This document shows, in pieces, positions 1-7,514 of a DNA stretch of 64,000 nucleotides; positions within the stretch are counted from its first letter, which is position 1; every line of letters starts with the position of its first letter. The stretch covers positions 34,306-98,305 of the forward strand of contig JAKMDI010000023.1 in assembly GCA_022428005.1 (NCBI GenBank), written 5' to 3'. The notes under the pieces are model-generated. The model had not been told where the DNA came from. It saw nothing but the letters and a program-made list of their open reading frames with translations, and ran no database searches. Both the position numbers and the translations under genes were made by a program. The DNA is from Flavobacteriaceae bacterium. GTDB lineage: Bacteria > Bacteroidota > Bacteroidia > Flavobacteriales > Flavobacteriaceae.

Positions 1-1
1 T

Positions 2-124
2 TTTATCACAGGAACTATTTCTCAAGCCCTATCGATAGGTTTTATTGAATGGGGAACAAAAATAGTTTTATACTTTATTCATGAACGCCTTTGGAACCGA
101 CTCCGCTGGGGAAAAAATAATTAG
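2..124 (+). CDS. DUF2061 membrane protein, C-terminal end only
   Basis: The frame is open from the window edge to a TAG stop, giving about 40 residues that end in the motif ERLWNRLRWGKNN. The stretch before it, around GFIEWGTKIVLYFIHERLW, is hydrophobic and matches what I know of the C-terminal half of DUF2061, a small two-helix inner-membrane domain. Only three bases separate the stop from the cysH start, so it is probably co-transcribed with the sulfate operon, a neighbourhood usual in flavobacteria. Its function is unknown. The start lies outside the window. Confidence 0.7.
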   Translation, partial: FITGTISQALSIGFIEWGTKIVLYFIHERLWNRLRWGKNN

Positions 125-126
125 AA

Positions 127-837
127 ATGGAAAACCATCGCATTGAAAAACTCAACGCCACATTTAAGGACTATTCGTTAGAGCAAGCTTTTGAAAAACT
201 TGTAACGCTGGGCTTTTCAAAAATGGCCTTTTCTACATCTTTTGGACAAGAAGACCAAATTATCGCTGATGTGATTTTCAAAAATGATTACCCTATAGAG
301 GTATTTACTTTGGATACAGGAAGACTTTTCGAAGCAACCTACAAAGTGTTTGAAGATACCCAAACAAAATATCAAAAAAAGATAACGACCTACTTTCCAG
401 AGCGCCATGCCGTGGAAAGTCTAATCAATGAAAAAGGCCCCTACAGCTTTTATGATAGTGTAGAAAACCGAAAAGAATGTTGTGAAATCAGAAAAGTTAA
501 CCCACTTCAAAAAGCTCTTAAAGGAGTTGATTTGTGGATTACTGGGTTAAGAGCCTCTCAGAGCACAGCCAGAAATGAAATTAAAATCTTTGGTTATGAT
601 GCTGCTTTTGGGCTGCCAAAATTCAATCCCCTCGCCCATTGGGAATTGTCCACAGTGGAAAATTACTTGCAAGAAAAACAAGTTCCCCAAAACAGCCTGC
701 ACAAGGAAGGTTTTGTCAGTATAGGGTGTGCTCCCTGTACACGAGCTGTTCAAGAAGGCGAAGACATTCGATCTGGACGCTGGTGGTGGGAGGAGAGTAA
801 AAAAGAGTGTGGTTTGCACTACAACAAAAAAATATAA
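127..837 (+). CDS. cysH: Assimilatory adenylyl-sulfate (APS) reductase, CysH family
   Basis: This 236-residue PP-loop-fold protein reduces activated sulfate to sulfite with thioredoxin as electron donor, in the cytoplasm. Both halves of the [4Fe-4S] signature are visible: the CC pair at residues 118-119 in KECCEIRKVNPL, and C201/C204 in SIGCAPC. The catalytic cysteine is C228 in ECGLH. In this family the CC...CxxC signature marks enzymes that use APS directly rather than PAPS, and no cysC (APS kinase) lies in the cluster, which fits. It is first of the tightly spaced sulfur genes, with cysD four bases downstream. The substrate call is inferred from the cysteines. Confidence 0.93.
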   Translation: MENHRIEKLNATFKDYSLEQAFEKLVTLGFSKMAFSTSFGQEDQIIADVIFKNDYPIEVFTLDTGRLFEATYKVFEDTQTKYQKKITTYFPERHAVESLINEKGPYSFYDSVENRKECCEIRKVNPLQKALKGVDLWITGLRASQSTARNEIKIFGYDAAFGLPKFNPLAHWELSTVENYLQEKQVPQNSLHKEGFVSIGCAPCTRAVQEGEDIRSGRWWWEESKKECGLHYNKKI

Positions 838-841
838 TTAA

Positions 842-1729
842 ATGAATACCCTATCCTATTTGGAGGAAGAAGCCATCTATATCATAAGAGAGGTGGTTGG
901 ACAATTTGATAAACCTGTTCTTCTGTTTTCGGGAGGAAAGGACTCTATTGTCTTGTTGCACCTATGCAAAAAGGCTTTTCTTCCAGGAAAAATACCTTTT
1001 CCGTTATTGCACATAGATACCGGTCACAACTTTCCCGAAACCATTTCCCTTAGAGATGAATTGGTGAAAAGATATCAAGTTAATCTTCACATTGGAAGTG
1101 TTCAAGAAAGCATTGACCAAGGAAAGGTCGTGGAAGAAAAGGGGAAATATGCCAGCAGGAATAGCCTCCAAACGACTACACTATTGGAAACCATTGAAAA
1201 CTTAAAATTCGATGCCTGTATGGGAGGTGCCAGAAGAGATGAAGAAAAAGCCAGAGCAAAAGAACGGATATTCTCTGTGAGAGACGATTTTGGCCAATGG
1301 AATGAAAAACTACAAAGACCTGAGCTCTTTGACATATTAAATGGACAAATACACTCTGGAGAAAACGTTAGGGTTTTCCCCATCAGCAACTGGACAGAAC
1401 TCGATGTTTGGGAATACATCCGATATGAAAACCTTGAGATTCCCTCCATTTATTTTTCCCATCAGAGAACAGTGTTTTTTAGAGATGGACAATTGATGCC
1501 CTGCTCTGATTTTATCCATCACAATCCAAACGAAGCCTTCCAAGAACACGTTAGATTCAGAACTGTAGGTGACATGAGTTGTACCGCCGCAGTACCATCA
1601 AAAGCTGCAGACTTGGATACCGTAATCAATGAAATAAAAGGTTCGTCGATTTCGGAACGCGGCGCCAGGATGGACGACAAGAGGTCCGAAGGCGCCATGG
1701 AGGAACGAAAAAAAGTAGGTTACTTCTAA
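842..1729 (+). CDS. cysD: Sulfate adenylyltransferase subunit 2
   Basis: CysD is the catalytic subunit of ATP sulfurylase. It makes APS and pyrophosphate from ATP and sulfate and is driven by GTP hydrolysis in CysN. The PP-loop motif SGGKDS is at residues 30-35. The conserved GGARRDEEKARAKER block follows near residue 128, and the C-terminus (MEERKKVGYF) is the typical CysD ending. At 295 residues it is close to the usual 300. It lies 4 bases after cysH and 13 bases before cysN, with which it forms the heterodimer. No unusual feature was seen. Confidence 0.97.
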   Translation: MNTLSYLEEEAIYIIREVVGQFDKPVLLFSGGKDSIVLLHLCKKAFLPGKIPFPLLHIDTGHNFPETISLRDELVKRYQVNLHIGSVQESIDQGKVVEEKGKYASRNSLQTTTLLETIENLKFDACMGGARRDEEKARAKERIFSVRDDFGQWNEKLQRPELFDILNGQIHSGENVRVFPISNWTELDVWEYIRYENLEIPSIYFSHQRTVFFRDGQLMPCSDFIHHNPNEAFQEHVRFRTVGDMSCTAAVPSKAADLDTVINEIKGSSISERGARMDDKRSEGAMEERKKVGYF

Positions 1730-1742
1730 ACTCTAATCGCCC

Positions 1743-2981
1743 ATGGAAATTTTAAGAATTACAACCGCAGGCAGTGTGGATGACGGAAAAAGTACCCTAA
1801 TCGGACGACTGCTGTACGAAACCGACTCTCTAAAAATTGATCAGGTAGAAACCATCGAAGAGAAAAGTAAATCTTTGGGGTATGATTACATTGACTTTTC
1901 GTTAGCAACAGATGGTTTACTGACAGAAAGAGAGCAAGGAATTACCATTGATGTATCCCACCTTTATTTCAGTACCCCAAAAAGAAGATTTATTATCGCT
2001 GATGCACCAGGGCATGTGGAGTATACCCGCAACATGGTTACTGGAGCCTCAAATGTTGACGTTGCCATTATTCTTTTGGATGCAAGAAAAGGAGTAATGG
2101 AACAAACAAAAAGACACTTGTACATCACGCAATTGTTGGGGATTAACCAGCTGGTCATCACCATCAATAAAATGGATCTGATTGACTATGACGAAATCCA
2201 ATTCAATGCCATTCAACAGGAAATCGAAAAGTTGATCAGCGATTATGACTGGACTCCGAACTGCCACTTTATCCCTGTTTCTGCCTTAAAGGGCGATAAT
2301 GTCATCGCCAAAAGTCATAAAATGCCGTGGTACAAAGGAATTGACCTGTTGTCATTAATAGAAAATTTGAACCTCGATGAAACGGTCCACGGTGAAGGGC
2401 TGATGCAAGTACAACACGTCATTCGTCCGAAAACTGAGGAATATCACGACTATAGAGGTTTTGCAGGAAAAATAAAAAGCGGACGTTTCAACCCTGGAGA
2501 TGAAATAGAAGTTTTTCCTTCGGGTCAAAAATCTAAAATTAAATCTATTGAAAAATATGGCGTAAAACAAAATACAACCGCCATTGGTGAAAATGCAACG
2601 CTTTTGCTCGAAGATGAAATAGATGCCTCCAGAGGGAATACTCTGGTCATCGCCAACAACAACCTAAAAACCGAAAAACTAATCAACGCCAAAATATGCT
2701 GGATGCAAAACGAGTCATTGAATCCAAACGGGAAATATTGGCTACAGCAAGGCGTATACAAATGCTTGATTAAAGTCAAAGAAGTGACTGCCAAAATGGA
2801 TTGGGAGTCATGGAAGTCTGTACCCACCGACAACCTTAACATGAACGACATCGGTGAGGTAGCCCTTCAATTGGCGCAACCGCTCCTACACGCTCCCTAT
2901 CATAAAAATAAAAATTTAGGGGCATTCATACTTATAGATTCTCATACCAACAACACCGCAGGTGTTGGTTTTATTCAATAA
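1743..2981 (+). CDS. cysN: Sulfate adenylyltransferase subunit 1 (GTPase)
   Basis: CysN is the regulatory GTPase of ATP sulfurylase and belongs to the EF-Tu/EF1-alpha superfamily. Its G1 loop is GSVDDGKST (residues 10-18), G3 is DAPGH (87-91) and G4 is NKMD (142-145). Two beta-barrel domains follow, as in elongation factors. The protein is 412 residues, somewhat shorter than E. coli CysN (about 475) and without a fused CysC kinase domain. This agrees with direct use of APS by the CysH upstream. The next gene starts 4 bases after its stop if the ATG at 2986 is used. Confidence 0.96.
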   Translation: MEILRITTAGSVDDGKSTLIGRLLYETDSLKIDQVETIEEKSKSLGYDYIDFSLATDGLLTEREQGITIDVSHLYFSTPKRRFIIADAPGHVEYTRNMVTGASNVDVAIILLDARKGVMEQTKRHLYITQLLGINQLVITINKMDLIDYDEIQFNAIQQEIEKLISDYDWTPNCHFIPVSALKGDNVIAKSHKMPWYKGIDLLSLIENLNLDETVHGEGLMQVQHVIRPKTEEYHDYRGFAGKIKSGRFNPGDEIEVFPSGQKSKIKSIEKYGVKQNTTAIGENATLLLEDEIDASRGNTLVIANNNLKTEKLINAKICWMQNESLNPNGKYWLQQGVYKCLIKVKEVTAKMDWESWKSVPTDNLNMNDIGEVALQLAQPLLHAPYHKNKNLGAFILIDSHTNNTAGVGFIQ

Positions 2982-2985
2982 ACAG

Positions 2986-5061
2986 ATGCAAAGCTTTCGT
3001 ACCGAAATAGAAAACCCCATAGTAGAAAAAGACATCTTGGATTTAGAAAAGAAAATCCATGCCTTTAAAAACAACAAAATAGACGAGGAAAAATTTAGGA
3101 GTCTGCGCTTGGCCAGGGGCGTTTACGGACAGCGACAACAGGGAGTGCAAATGATCCGAATCAAACTCCCCTTGGGTAAATTCACCGCAAAACAATTGCT
3201 GCGGATGGCAGAAGTTTCTGACGATTTTGCCTCTGGAAATTTACACATCACTACCCGTCAAGATATCCAGCTGCATTATGTCCCCTTGGACCGTACCCCC
3301 GAGCTTTGGGCCTTATTAGAAAGAGATAAAATCACACTGCGAGAAGCGTGTGGAAATACAGTAAGGAATGTCACCGCATCGGTCTATGCTGGGGTAGATC
3401 CCAAAGAAGCCTTTGATGTGACACCCTATGCCCAGGCTTTTTTTGAATATTTTTTGAGAAACCCATTGTGCCAAGAAATGGGCCGGAAATTTAAAGTTGC
3501 TTTTTCGAGTTCTGTCGATGATCAGGCAATGACTTTTATTCACGACCTGGGGTTCATTCCCAAAATTAAAGAGGGGAAAAAAGGATTTAGGGTTTTACTG
3601 GGAGGCGGTATAGGTTCCCAACCCGAGGGCGCCAAGGAAATCTATGAATTCTTGGATACCGACAGCTATATTCCATTCAGCGAAGCCGTGATCAGGGTAT
3701 TTGACCGCCATGGCGAAAGAAACCGAAGGAATAAAGCCAGATTGAAATTTTTGATTAAAGAAATGGGATTGGAAACATTCTTAACCCTTGTCGAGCAGGA
3801 ATGGAAGGTTCTTTTAAAACCCAACTTAGTAGTCTCGCCCACAGAGCGATTATTAAAAACCCCACAATATCAGGGAGATACTGACATTGAAATTGAGGAT
3901 ACTGATTATGAAAATTGGAAACAAACCAACCTGTATTCTCAAAAACAAGAAGGTTATTTTGCTGTTGGTGTACCCATTACTGTGGGCGATTTATCATCTG
4001 AAAAAGCAAGGCAGTTGGCCGAAGTCATCTTGCTTTTTACCAAAGATGACAATCGCTTTTCCTATGGGCAAAGCATCTTATTAAGGGATGTAAAAGCGGA
4101 GCACCTTCCTGCACTCTACTTATCTCTTAAAGAAATAGGACTCCACCAATCAGGTTTCCACCGCATCAACGACATTGTTGCCTGCCCCGGTACGGACACC
4201 TGTAACCTTGGAATCGCCAGCAGTATGGGCTTGGCCAAAGCGCTTAAAAAAGTGATCGAAGAGGAGTATTCCGCAATGATAAAAAGCCACAAAATTGATA
4301 TAAAAATAAGTGGCTGCATGAATGCCTGTGGTCAACATACATTAGCGCATATTGGTTTCCAAGGCATGACCATCAAATCCGATGGTAAAATTGCCCCTGC
4401 CACTCAAATTCTTTTGGGAGGGGGTGTGCTCGGAAATGGAACGGGAAGGTTTGCAGATAAAGTGCTTAAAGTCCCCTCCAAAAGAACCCCTGCAGTATTG
4501 CGTTGGATTTTAGATGATTTTGAAAATCATCGCGATCAACAAGAAGACTTTTTTACCTATTACGACCGGAAAACAAAAGACTATTATTATCAAAATCTTA
4601 AGCATTTCAGCGATGTCAGTAATTTAAGCCCGGATGATTTCATTGACTGGGGCGTAAAAGAAAAATATGAAAAAGCAATTGGTATTGGTGAATGTGCTGG
4701 TGTTACCATCGATTTGGTTCAAACCCTTTTGTTTGACGCCGAAGAGGCATTTGAATGGGCAAAGGAGTCCCTGGTGGAAAAGCGGTATAAAGATGCTGCC
4801 TACCATGCGTATAACGCCAGTGTAAGAGCAGCAAAAGCCATTTTGACCAAAGGCAGTGCCAAGATCAACAGCCATGTTTCAATTATCGAGGCATTTGATG
4901 CCCAGTTTCCAGAATTTAAAACTGAAAATGGGATTGGTTTTAAAGAGGCGGTCTTGAGAATACAAAAAGAAAAGCCCTCAAAACCATTTAGCAAAAGCTA
5001 TTTAGAACAATCAAATCAGTTGATCCTGTGGATTAAAAATAAATGTAATGACGAAATATAA
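2986..5061 (+). CDS. Siroheme sulfite (nitrite/sulfite) reductase with C-terminal HEPN-like domain
   Basis: This 691-residue hemoprotein reduces sulfite to sulfide with six electrons on a coupled siroheme-[4Fe-4S] centre. The cluster ligands are C400/C406 (CPGTDTCNLG) and C444/C448 (SGCMNACGQH). Ferredoxin-like half-domains lie near residues 50-130 and 340-410. From about residue 555 to the end there is an extra helical region (DAEEAFEWAKESLVEKRYKDAAYHAYNA) that looks like a HEPN domain, a known but poorly understood feature of Bacteroidota homologues. An upstream start at 2962 would overlap cysN; the ATG at 2986 avoids this. Operon context with cysDN favours sulfite over nitrite. The reading frame overlaps cobA by 14 bases. 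Confidence 0.93.
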   Translation: MQSFRTEIENPIVEKDILDLEKKIHAFKNNKIDEEKFRSLRLARGVYGQRQQGVQMIRIKLPLGKFTAKQLLRMAEVSDDFASGNLHITTRQDIQLHYVPLDRTPELWALLERDKITLREACGNTVRNVTASVYAGVDPKEAFDVTPYAQAFFEYFLRNPLCQEMGRKFKVAFSSSVDDQAMTFIHDLGFIPKIKEGKKGFRVLLGGGIGSQPEGAKEIYEFLDTDSYIPFSEAVIRVFDRHGERNRRNKARLKFLIKEMGLETFLTLVEQEWKVLLKPNLVVSPTERLLKTPQYQGDTDIEIEDTDYENWKQTNLYSQKQEGYFAVGVPITVGDLSSEKARQLAEVILLFTKDDNRFSYGQSILLRDVKAEHLPALYLSLKEIGLHQSGFHRINDIVACPGTDTCNLGIASSMGLAKALKKVIEEEYSAMIKSHKIDIKISGCMNACGQHTLAHIGFQGMTIKSDGKIAPATQILLGGGVLGNGTGRFADKVLKVPSKRTPAVLRWILDDFENHRDQQEDFFTYYDRKTKDYYYQNLKHFSDVSNLSPDDFIDWGVKEKYEKAIGIGECAGVTIDLVQTLLFDAEEAFEWAKESLVEKRYKDAAYHAYNASVRAAKAILTKGSAKINSHVSIIEAFDAQFPEFKTENGIGFKEAVLRIQKEKPSKPFSKSYLEQSNQLILWIKNKCNDEI

Positions 5062-5815
5062 TAAAGGAACTGTTACCCTGGTTGGTGCCGGCCCTGGTGA
5101 TCCAGAACTGTTGACCATAAAAGGACTCAAAGCCATTGAAAAAGCGGATGTTATTCTGTATGACGCTCTGATCAACCCTGTTTTATTGGACCACAATCCA
5201 ACAGCTCAAAAAATATTTGTTGGAAAGAGAAGGGGCTTTCTCAAAAAAAAACAAGTTGAGATCAATGAGCTGATCGAAAAATTAGCCAATAAAGGACTTG
5301 ATGTCGTGAGACTAAAAGGAGGAGATCCCTTAGTTTTTGGTCGCGCCTGCGAGGAACTTGAGGTTGCTAAAAAAGCCTTTATATCCACTGAGATCATTGC
5401 GGGAATTGCTTCTTATACGGGCATTGCTGCCCAGCACCAAATTCCCTTGACCAAGCGGGGAGAACACGAGAGTTTTTGGGTGGTCACTGGCCATACCCAA
5501 AATGCGAAATTGTCATCAGATATTTCTCTTGCTGCGCAATCTACCGCAACAGTAGTGGTCCTTATGGGCATGCGTTTTCTCGCTGAAATTGTTGATATTT
5601 TTAAGCAATTCAACAATGGGGATTATCCTGTCGCCGTGATCCAAAATGGTACTACCTCGGCAGAAAAATCATTGCTGGCCGACTTAGATACCATCACAGA
5701 TCTGGTCAAACAGCATCAAATTGACAACCCGTCTGTACTCATTTTTGGTCAGGCAGCAGCAGACCCTGTCACCCATTACAAAAATTTAGTGAAAGAAGAA
5801 GCTTTAGCCCTATGA
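5048..5815 (+). CDS. cobA: Uroporphyrinogen-III C-methyltransferase
   Basis: CobA (SUMT) methylates uroporphyrinogen III twice with S-adenosylmethionine to precorrin-2, the first committed step towards siroheme. The family signature is present: the N-terminal loop LVGAGPGDPELLTIKGLKA (about residues 11-29), the VVRLKGGDPLVFGR block near residue 80, and GIASYTGIAAQHQIPLTKRG near 118. Its 255 residues fit a stand-alone methyltransferase. It overlaps the reductase upstream by 14 bases and the next gene by 4, implying translational coupling. Its product supplies cofactor to the sulfite reductase just upstream. Confidence 0.96.
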   Translation: MTKYNKGTVTLVGAGPGDPELLTIKGLKAIEKADVILYDALINPVLLDHNPTAQKIFVGKRRGFLKKKQVEINELIEKLANKGLDVVRLKGGDPLVFGRACEELEVAKKAFISTEIIAGIASYTGIAAQHQIPLTKRGEHESFWVVTGHTQNAKLSSDISLAAQSTATVVVLMGMRFLAEIVDIFKQFNNGDYPVAVIQNGTTSAEKSLLADLDTITDLVKQHQIDNPSVLIFGQAAADPVTHYKNLVKEEALAL

Positions 5816-6390
5816 ACACCCTCTATCCCATATTTCTAAAGGCGGAGCAACTTGAGTTTCTTGTTGTTGGAGGAGGCTATGTTGCCCTTGAAAAATTATC
5901 TTTTTTATACAAATCCAGCCCCGAGGCAAAGGTAACTTTAATCGCTCCTTTTGTTAGGTCAGAAACTTTGGACTTAATCAAAGAAAAACCTGTTACAGTA
6001 ATAAAAAAGGAATACCAAGAAAGCGATCTTGAAAACAAAAATATAGTCATTGCAACAACGGACAGTGAGGCTGTAAACCTGAAAGTTAATTTGGATTGTA
6101 AAAAAAGAAAAATACTGGTCAACGTGGCCGATACCCCTGACCAATGTGACTTTTACATGGGAAGCATTGTGACCAAAGGGAATTTAAAAATAGGAATTTC
6201 CACCAACGGAAAGTCCCCCACCTTAGCCAAGAGAATGCGGCAATTTTTGGAAGATATCTTGCCCGAGGAAATCGACCCGCTGTTGGAGACTCTTAGAAAA
6301 TATAGAAAAAATTTAAAAAATGACTTTGCTTATAAAGTAAAAGAGATGAACAAAGTCACAGCATCTTTAATAAAAACAGAAAATGATTAA
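5812..6390 (+). CDS. Precorrin-2 dehydrogenase / sirohydrochlorin ferrochelatase (CysG N-terminal / Met8 type)
   Basis: This protein oxidises precorrin-2 with NAD+ to sirohydrochlorin and probably inserts Fe(II) to give siroheme. The start is MNTLYPIFLKAEQLEFLVVGGGYVALEKL, with a Rossmann GGG dinucleotide loop near residues 22-26, and the conserved NVADTPDQCDFYMGSIVTKGNLKIGISTNGKSPTLAKRMR region lies around 95-135. The 192 residues cover only the CysG N-terminal module; the methyltransferase is supplied by cobA next door. It overlaps cobA by 4 bases (ATGA) and the following flavoprotein by 8. The chelatase role is known for the family but not proven by the sequence alone. Confidence 0.92.
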   Translation: MNTLYPIFLKAEQLEFLVVGGGYVALEKLSFLYKSSPEAKVTLIAPFVRSETLDLIKEKPVTVIKKEYQESDLENKNIVIATTDSEAVNLKVNLDCKKRKILVNVADTPDQCDFYMGSIVTKGNLKIGISTNGKSPTLAKRMRQFLEDILPEEIDPLLETLRKYRKNLKNDFAYKVKEMNKVTASLIKTEND

Positions 6391-7405
6391 AACTGACATC
6401 ATCATTATTGGAGCAGGGCCCGTAGGCCTATTTACGATTTTTGAAGCAGGACTTATGAAGCTTCGCTGTCATGTGATCGATGCTATCCCCCAAGTGGGAG
6501 GCCAGCTGAAGGAGATTTATCCCAAAAAACCAATTTATGATATCCCTGGGTTTCCCTCCATACTGGCAGGAGACCTGATCGATAATCTTCAAAAACAGGC
6601 AGCCCCTTTTCAACCGGGATATACCCTGGGTGAAAGGGCCGAAAAAATTGAAAAGCAAGAGGACGGTACTTTTGTTGTGACCACCAGTGAAGGAACTGTT
6701 CATAAGGCACCTTCGGTGATTATAGCGGGAGGACTGGGGAGTTTTGAACCGAGAAAACCTCTCATCGAGAAGCTCGAAAAATATGAAAAAAAAGGTGTTG
6801 AATACATGGTCAAAGCGCCATCCGATTTTTTAAACAAACGAATATTTATATCTGGAGGGGGAGATTCTGCACTGGACTGGGCCATCTATTTTGCTGAAAA
6901 AGGCAACCTGCCCGTTGGGTTGGTTCACCGATCCGATATGTTCCGTGCGCACAAAGACTCCGTTGATCAAATTTATCGACTTCAGGAAACTGGAAAAATT
7001 GAATTGTACACCCATGCCGAAATCAAAGGAATAAATGGGGATAAAGAATTGGAATCTGTTGAAGTTCATCAAAAAGATAGCGCTCCAAAAACGATCTCCG
7101 TGGATTATTGGCTCCCCTTGTTTGGCCTTGCTCCAAAGTTGGGCCCCATTGGAAATTGGGGTCTTGACATTGAAAAAAACGCTATAAAGGTGGATCACAC
7201 TTTGGATTATCAAACCAATATTCCAGGGGTATTTGCTGTTGGGGATGTGAACACCTATCCAGGAAAACTTAAGCTAATTCTTTGTGGATTCCACGAAGCT
7301 ACCTTAGCGGTACAATCCTGCTATAAAATAATCCATCCGGAAAAGAAATTCACGATGAAATATACCACCGTTCAGGGTGTACAAGGGTTTGAAAAAGTAG
7401 TATAG
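6383..7405 (+). CDS. NAD(P)H:ferredoxin oxidoreductase-like flavoprotein (thioredoxin-reductase fold)
   Basis: This is a 340-residue FAD protein of the thioredoxin-reductase-like ferredoxin-NADP reductase family (YumC type). The FAD-binding GAGPVG motif is at residues 9-14, the ISGGGDSALDW NAD(P)-binding motif near 157, and the second FAD motif VFAVGDVNTYPGK near 275. The CxxC active site of true thioredoxin reductases is missing, as expected for the ferredoxin reductase branch. It is the last gene of the sulfur operon and overlaps the siroheme gene by 8 bases. I infer that it helps deliver electrons from NADPH to the sulfite reductase, probably through ferredoxin. The gene is followed by a convergent region. 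Confidence 0.85.
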   Translation: MIKTDIIIIGAGPVGLFTIFEAGLMKLRCHVIDAIPQVGGQLKEIYPKKPIYDIPGFPSILAGDLIDNLQKQAAPFQPGYTLGERAEKIEKQEDGTFVVTTSEGTVHKAPSVIIAGGLGSFEPRKPLIEKLEKYEKKGVEYMVKAPSDFLNKRIFISGGGDSALDWAIYFAEKGNLPVGLVHRSDMFRAHKDSVDQIYRLQETGKIELYTHAEIKGINGDKELESVEVHQKDSAPKTISVDYWLPLFGLAPKLGPIGNWGLDIEKNAIKVDHTLDYQTNIPGVFAVGDVNTYPGKLKLILCGFHEATLAVQSCYKIIHPEKKFTMKYTTVQGVQGFEKVV

Positions 7406-7409
7406 TCGG

Positions 7410-7493
7410 CTATAATCTCGACTTAACGACGGCTACAACACCCAACACAATACAAACCAATAAAGAAGCGATTACAATATTTCCTACGCCCAT
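7410..7493 (-). CDS. Possible 27-residue single-pass membrane peptide
   Basis: The minus strand has an ATG-to-TAG frame of 27 codons, MGVGNIVIASLLVCIVLG followed by VVAVVKSRL. It is one continuous hydrophobic helix with a positively charged end, as expected of a small membrane protein. It starts 21 bases after the lipoprotein stop at 7515 and fills almost all the space to the convergent operon. A run of A residues precedes the ATG and there is no clear Shine-Dalgarno, which is normal in this phylum. I do not recognise a family, and chance cannot be excluded for so short a frame. Confidence 0.35.
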   Translation of the reverse strand: MGVGNIVIASLLVCIVLGVVAVVKSRL

Positions 7494-7514
7494 TTTTTTT
7501 TATTAAAAATACAA

